Shown here: piece by piece, positions 31,612-34,000 of the stretch | How positions within the stretch are numbered: position 1 is the first letter of the stretch | How the letters are laid out: every line of letters begins with the position of its first letter | Origin: an uncultured Subdoligranulum sp. | GTDB lineage: Bacteria; Bacillota; Clostridia; Oscillospirales; Ruminococcaceae | DNA length: 34,000 nucleotides | NCBI GenBank assembly: GCA_904390925.1 | Contig: CAJFMB010000026.1 | Location: 1-34,000 of the forward strand | Direction of reading: 5' to 3' | Notes under the pieces: model-generated | Seen by the model: the letters and a program-made list of their open reading frames with translations, nothing else | Database searches by the model: none | Told to the model about the DNA's origin: nothing | Made by a program: the position numbers and the translations under genes

Positions 31612-31661
31612 AAAAGCACATTGCCCCGCCTGCCATCCCGGCAGGGGGGCAATGTGCTTTT
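31612..31661. terminator. Bidirectional terminator between noc and carboxypeptidase genes
   Basis: A long stem (31612-31627 with 31646-31661, extended inward by CCTGCC/GGCAGG) has A- and T-runs at its two ends and separates convergent genes. Confidence 0.9.
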
Positions 31662-31666
31662 TCTGT

Positions 31667-32725
31667 TCAGCCTGCGATGGATGCCGCCAGCCGTGTGTAG
31701 ACCGTCACCGCGTCCTCCAGATGCAGCGTCTCGCTGTGGTTGTCGCCGGGGGCACCCGCCGTCACCAGAATGTACTCGCTGTCGCCGCACCGGGCCAGCG
31801 ACGCCAGGCAAAGCCCTGCCTCGTCGGTAAACCCGGTCTTGCCGCCCAGCAGCTCCACCCCCGCCGGTTGGGTGTCGGTCAGACCGTCGAACATCGAGCT
31901 GGTCAGCGTGATGCCGTCGGGGTGCAGGTTGGTGGGCGGGACAAAATACTGTCGGGTGGTAAAGACGGTGCGGAAAGTATCATTGTCCAGCGCCGCATCC
32001 AGCAGCCTGGCCAGGTCCGCCACCGTGGACTGGTGCTGCGGGTCCTGCAGGCCGGTGACATTGCAGAAATGGGTGCCGTCCATGCCCAGCTCGGCGGCGC
32101 GGGCGTTCATCCGGGCGACAAACTCCTGTTCGGTGTCGCAGACCTGCCGGGCCAGCGCCGAACAGCACTCGGCGCCGGAGGGCAGCAGCGCCCCGTACAG
32201 CAGATCCCGCACCGTCACTGTCTCGCCGGGCTGAAACCCCGCCATTGAGGCGTTGGCCTCCCACAGCGGGGGATAGAGGTCCTCCGCCATTGTCACCTGG
32301 GCGTCCAGGTCGGTCAGCGTCTCGGCGGCCAGCAGTACCGTCATCATCTTGGTCAGCGACGCGGGGTAGATGGGATCGTCCGCCCCGACCTCTCCCAGGA
32401 CCGGACCGCCCCGCCGGAGCAGGATGGCGTGGGGGCTGTTCAGGCCGGTCATGTCCACCGGTTCCGGCGTGGGCGCCGCGGTGGGGGAGGTGACCGGCCG
32501 GGTCAGGATTGCACCCGACCCTTGCAGCGATTTGCCCACCCAGATCCCCAGCGGCAGAAAGACCGCCAGTGCCAGAAGAAAGCTGACCAGGAACCGGGTC
32601 ATGGCCTGGCCGGGGGTATCCCGGCGCCGGCGGCGGACCGGGCGGCGGCCGGGATAGCGGGACCGACCCTGGCCAGGGTGTCGGGCGTTGCGGGGAAGGG
32701 GACGGCGGACAGGTTGTCGGGACAT
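31667..32725 (-). CDS. D-alanyl-D-alanine carboxypeptidase (S11 family)
   Basis: The 352-residue penicillin-binding-type enzyme trims the terminal D-alanine from peptidoglycan stem peptides. A strongly basic cytoplasmic N-terminus (1-42, RRxRRRR) precedes one membrane segment (45-65), then an extracellular catalytic domain. SLTK (123-126) carries the nucleophile Ser123 and Lys126, and KTG (296-298) is intact. The second motif, usually SGN, reads SGA (183-185), so the Asn is missing. The beta-rich C-terminal domain of DacA/DacF is absent or very short. The ATG at 32725 has AAAGGAG ten bases upstream. It is divergent from parA, with a parS between them. Confidence 0.88.
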   Translation of the reverse strand: MSRQPVRRPLPRNARHPGQGRSRYPGRRPVRRRRRDTPGQAMTRFLVSFLLALAVFLPLGIWVGKSLQGSGAILTRPVTSPTAAPTPEPVDMTGLNSPHAILLRRGGPVLGEVGADDPIYPASLTKMMTVLLAAETLTDLDAQVTMAEDLYPPLWEANASMAGFQPGETVTVRDLLYGALLPSGAECCSALARQVCDTEQEFVARMNARAAELGMDGTHFCNVTGLQDPQHQSTVADLARLLDAALDNDTFRTVFTTRQYFVPPTNLHPDGITLTSSMFDGLTDTQPAGVELLGGKTGFTDEAGLCLASLARCGDSEYILVTAGAPGDNHSETLHLEDAVTVYTRLAASIAG

Positions 32726-32833
32726 GGGGCAGAGACTCCTTTGTTTTGGAATGCTTCCAGTGTAGCAGCTTTGGCTGAAAAAATCCTTGAGAAAACCTTG
32801 CAAATTGCCGGATGCGTTTTGTTTGCCGGCAAA

Positions 32834-32849
32834 TGTTCCACGTGGAACA
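32834..32849. other. parS site upstream of parA
   Basis: The 16-base palindrome is identical to the one in rsmG. Here the symmetry extends five more bases on each side (32829-32854). It lies about 100 bases upstream of the parA -10 box, so ParB spreading could affect parA expression. Confidence 0.95.
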
Positions 32850-32949
32850 TTTGCACACCCATGGCAGCGAAAATGCCCCGGTTTCGGTGCTGCAAAACCG
32901 GGAAAAACGCCAAAAATGCGGTTTTTGCCTTTTTCTTGTGCCTGTGCTG

Positions 32950-32958
32950 TGCTATAAT
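32950..32958 (+). promoter_or_regulatory. Extended -10 promoter of parA
   Basis: TGC precedes a perfect TATAAT (32953-32958). The -35 region is a T-rich stretch without a clear TTGACA. The leader is about 70 bases. Confidence 0.65.
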
Positions 32959-33037
32959 GGTTACATTGAGCGCCAAAAACGGGATTTTTTTGAAAATTCC
33001 GGCGCGATTTTTCAAAAACACAGGAGGGGCAGGCAGT

Positions 33038-33805
33038 ATGGCCAAAGTCATTGCGGTGGCAAACCAGAAGGGCGGTGTGGGCAAGACGACAACTGTGGTA
33101 AACTTGTCGTCCTGCATCGCCTCGCTGGGCAAACGGGTGCTGGTGGTGGATCTGGACCCCCAGGGCAACACCACGTCCGGATACGGCGTGGCCAAGCACA
33201 CGCTGGAAAACGGCGTCTACCCCTGTCTGCTGGGGGAGGAGGATGTGCGGCAGGCCATCGTCAAGACCAAGTTCAATGCCGATCTGCTGCCCTCCAACAC
33301 CGAGCTGGCCGGCGCCGGCATCGAGCTGGTCAGCATGCCCCGCCGCGAAAACCGGCTGCGGATGGCACTGGCCCCGGCCACCGAGCTGTACGATTATATC
33401 TTCATTGATTGCCCACCCTCGCTGGACCTGCTGACCCTGAACGGCCTGTGTGCCTGCGACACGGTGCTGATCCCGATCCAGTGTGAGTACTACGCGCTGG
33501 AGGGCTTGTCCGAGCTGATGGCCACCCTGAAGATGGTGCGCAAAAAGTACAACCATTATCTGGACATTGAGGGCGTGGTCTTTACCATGTACGCCGGGCG
33601 GCTGAACCTGACCATGCAGGTGGTGGCCCAGGTGAAAAAGTATTACGGCAACAAGGTGTACAAGAGTGTGATTCCCCGCACGGTACGCTTGTCGGAGGCG
33701 CCCAGCTTTGGCATGCCCATCAATTTCTACGAACCCAACGGGAAGGGGTGCGAGGCCTATATGGGCCTCGCCAGAGAGTTTTTGGCAGCCAACGAACGGG
33801 ATTGA
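33038..33805 (+). CDS. parA: Chromosome partitioning ATPase ParA (Soj)
   Basis: ParA/Soj is the ATPase that works with ParB bound to parS in origin segregation and regulates replication initiation. The 255-residue product has the deviant Walker A KGGVGKTT (11-18) with the signature Lys11, the A' motif DLDPQGN (38-44) and Walker B YIFIDCPPSLD. The short N-terminus without a helix-turn-helix is the chromosomal Soj type. The ATG at 33038 has AGGAGGGG upstream. A canonical parB would be expected next, but a hairpin block and a new copy of the repeat element follow to the window end. Confidence 0.96.
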   Translation: MAKVIAVANQKGGVGKTTTVVNLSSCIASLGKRVLVVDLDPQGNTTSGYGVAKHTLENGVYPCLLGEEDVRQAIVKTKFNADLLPSNTELAGAGIELVSMPRRENRLRMALAPATELYDYIFIDCPPSLDLLTLNGLCACDTVLIPIQCEYYALEGLSELMATLKMVRKKYNHYLDIEGVVFTMYAGRLNLTMQVVAQVKKYYGNKVYKSVIPRTVRLSEAPSFGMPINFYEPNGKGCEAYMGLAREFLAANERD

Positions 33806-33856
33806 CGGTTGGCAACAACCGTCGGGTTCTTCCTTTTTGGAAAACCAAAAAGGAAG
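33804..33856 (+). repeat. Paired hairpins after parA (outer hairpin copy 3)
   Basis: GACGGTTG/CAACCGTC (33804-33823) overlaps the last base of the parA stop codon. CTTCCTTTTTGG and its complement (33829-33840 with 33845-33856) follow. The second is the same outer hairpin as at 26004-26030. They may protect or terminate the parA message; there is no clear T-run. Confidence 0.7.
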
Positions 33857-33911
33857 CGATAAAAGTGTCACCGTTGAGGCGGGGACTTTTTACGGCATCC
33901 TGCCGTGGGGT

Positions 33912-34000
33912 CTTACTTCTTTCGTCACCGAAAGAAGTAAGCAAGAAAGGTGCCACCGTTTCGACGCGGTGGACGCCGACCAGGGGAAACCCCTGGACCC
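33912..34000 (+). repeat. Hairpin-ended repeat element, copy C, cut by window end
   Basis: It is identical to the left ~70 bases of copies A and B, including the 13-bp end hairpin with TCAC loop, and runs off the window. Its upstream 80 bases (GTCACCGTTGAGGCGGGGAC then TTTTTACGGCATCC) also match those before fragment D. Confidence 0.85.

Larger units (their letters stand above)
32726..33037. promoter_or_regulatory. Divergent dac/parA control region
   Basis: This 312-base gap holds a parS site (32834-32849), an extended -10 promoter for parA (32950-32958) and a weak TACACT-type -10 for the carboxypeptidase on the minus strand. It is AT-richer than the genes. No gene is seen. Confidence 0.6.

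Noticed and set aside
1-34000. tRNA and rRNA genes
   Set aside because: No cloverleaf-like or rRNA-like stretch was recognised by eye in the intergenic regions.

Overview
The window is about 34 kb of high-GC DNA from a Gram-positive anaerobe, most likely a Firmicute of the Oscillospiraceae/Ruminococcaceae (Faecalibacterium, Gemmiger and Subdoligranulum are my nearest guess, from recall rather than a search). The reasons are strong AGGAGG-type ribosome binding sites, occasional TTG/GTG starts, a pyrophosphate-type phosphofructokinase, the anaerobic cobaltochelatase CbiK, and the mnmE / mnmG / rsmG / noc-like / parA block typical of the origin-proximal Firmicute chromosome. Two perfect parS palindromes (29529-29544 and 32834-32849) confirm that this is chromosome, close to the origin.

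Layout. 1-2183: minus-strand class II fructose-bisphosphate aldolase and an OGG1-like DNA glycosylase. 2184-2712: a 529-base divergent intergenic region crowded with TTTTCCAC-type DnaA-box-like 9-mers. 2713-8681: plus-strand rlmB, a 1236-residue protein that looks like a catalytically dead P-type ATPase behind a ~650-residue disordered region, a solitary transposase N-terminal domain protein, and a putative heavy-metal/manganese exporter. 8738-10687: a compact cobalamin operon (cbiK, a CobC-like phosphatase, a CobO-like adenosyltransferase). 10786-15941: two divergent OmpR-type response regulators, one histidine kinase and a large membrane-anchored extracellular protein. 16117-19052: on the minus strand, a small ricin-B lectin with a basic tail, then a HAD phosphatase / PPi-phosphofructokinase operon. 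19225-23703: surface and transport functions (DUF1624 protein, GT2 glycosyltransferase, MATE exporter, SAM-methyltransferase-like protein). 23721-33805: DUF1294, mnmE, DUF3592, mnmG, rsmG, noc/parB-like, a minus-strand D-Ala-D-Ala carboxypeptidase, and parA.

Most unusual content. The intergenic regions on both sides of mnmG and after parA are built from a repeated hairpin-rich element. Two full copies (26088-26498 and 28879-29287, about 410 bp each) and one copy cut by the window end (33912-34000) start and end with palindromic hairpins. Their two ends form imperfect terminal inverted repeats of about 65 bp. They sit inside further nested hairpins and solo end fragments, some directly upstream of the mnmG and rsmG start sites. 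I do not recognise this as a named element. It could be a MITE-like transposon, a structured RNA, or both. The second standout is the pseudo-P-type ATPase, where the phosphorylation motif DKTGT is replaced by ARDLFP.

How the genes work together: MnmE and MnmG jointly modify wobble uridine of tRNAs, RsmG and RlmB methylate rRNA, the Noc/ParB-like protein and ParA act with parS in chromosome organisation, and the Cob genes handle cobalt insertion, phosphate removal and adenosylation in corrinoid metabolism.
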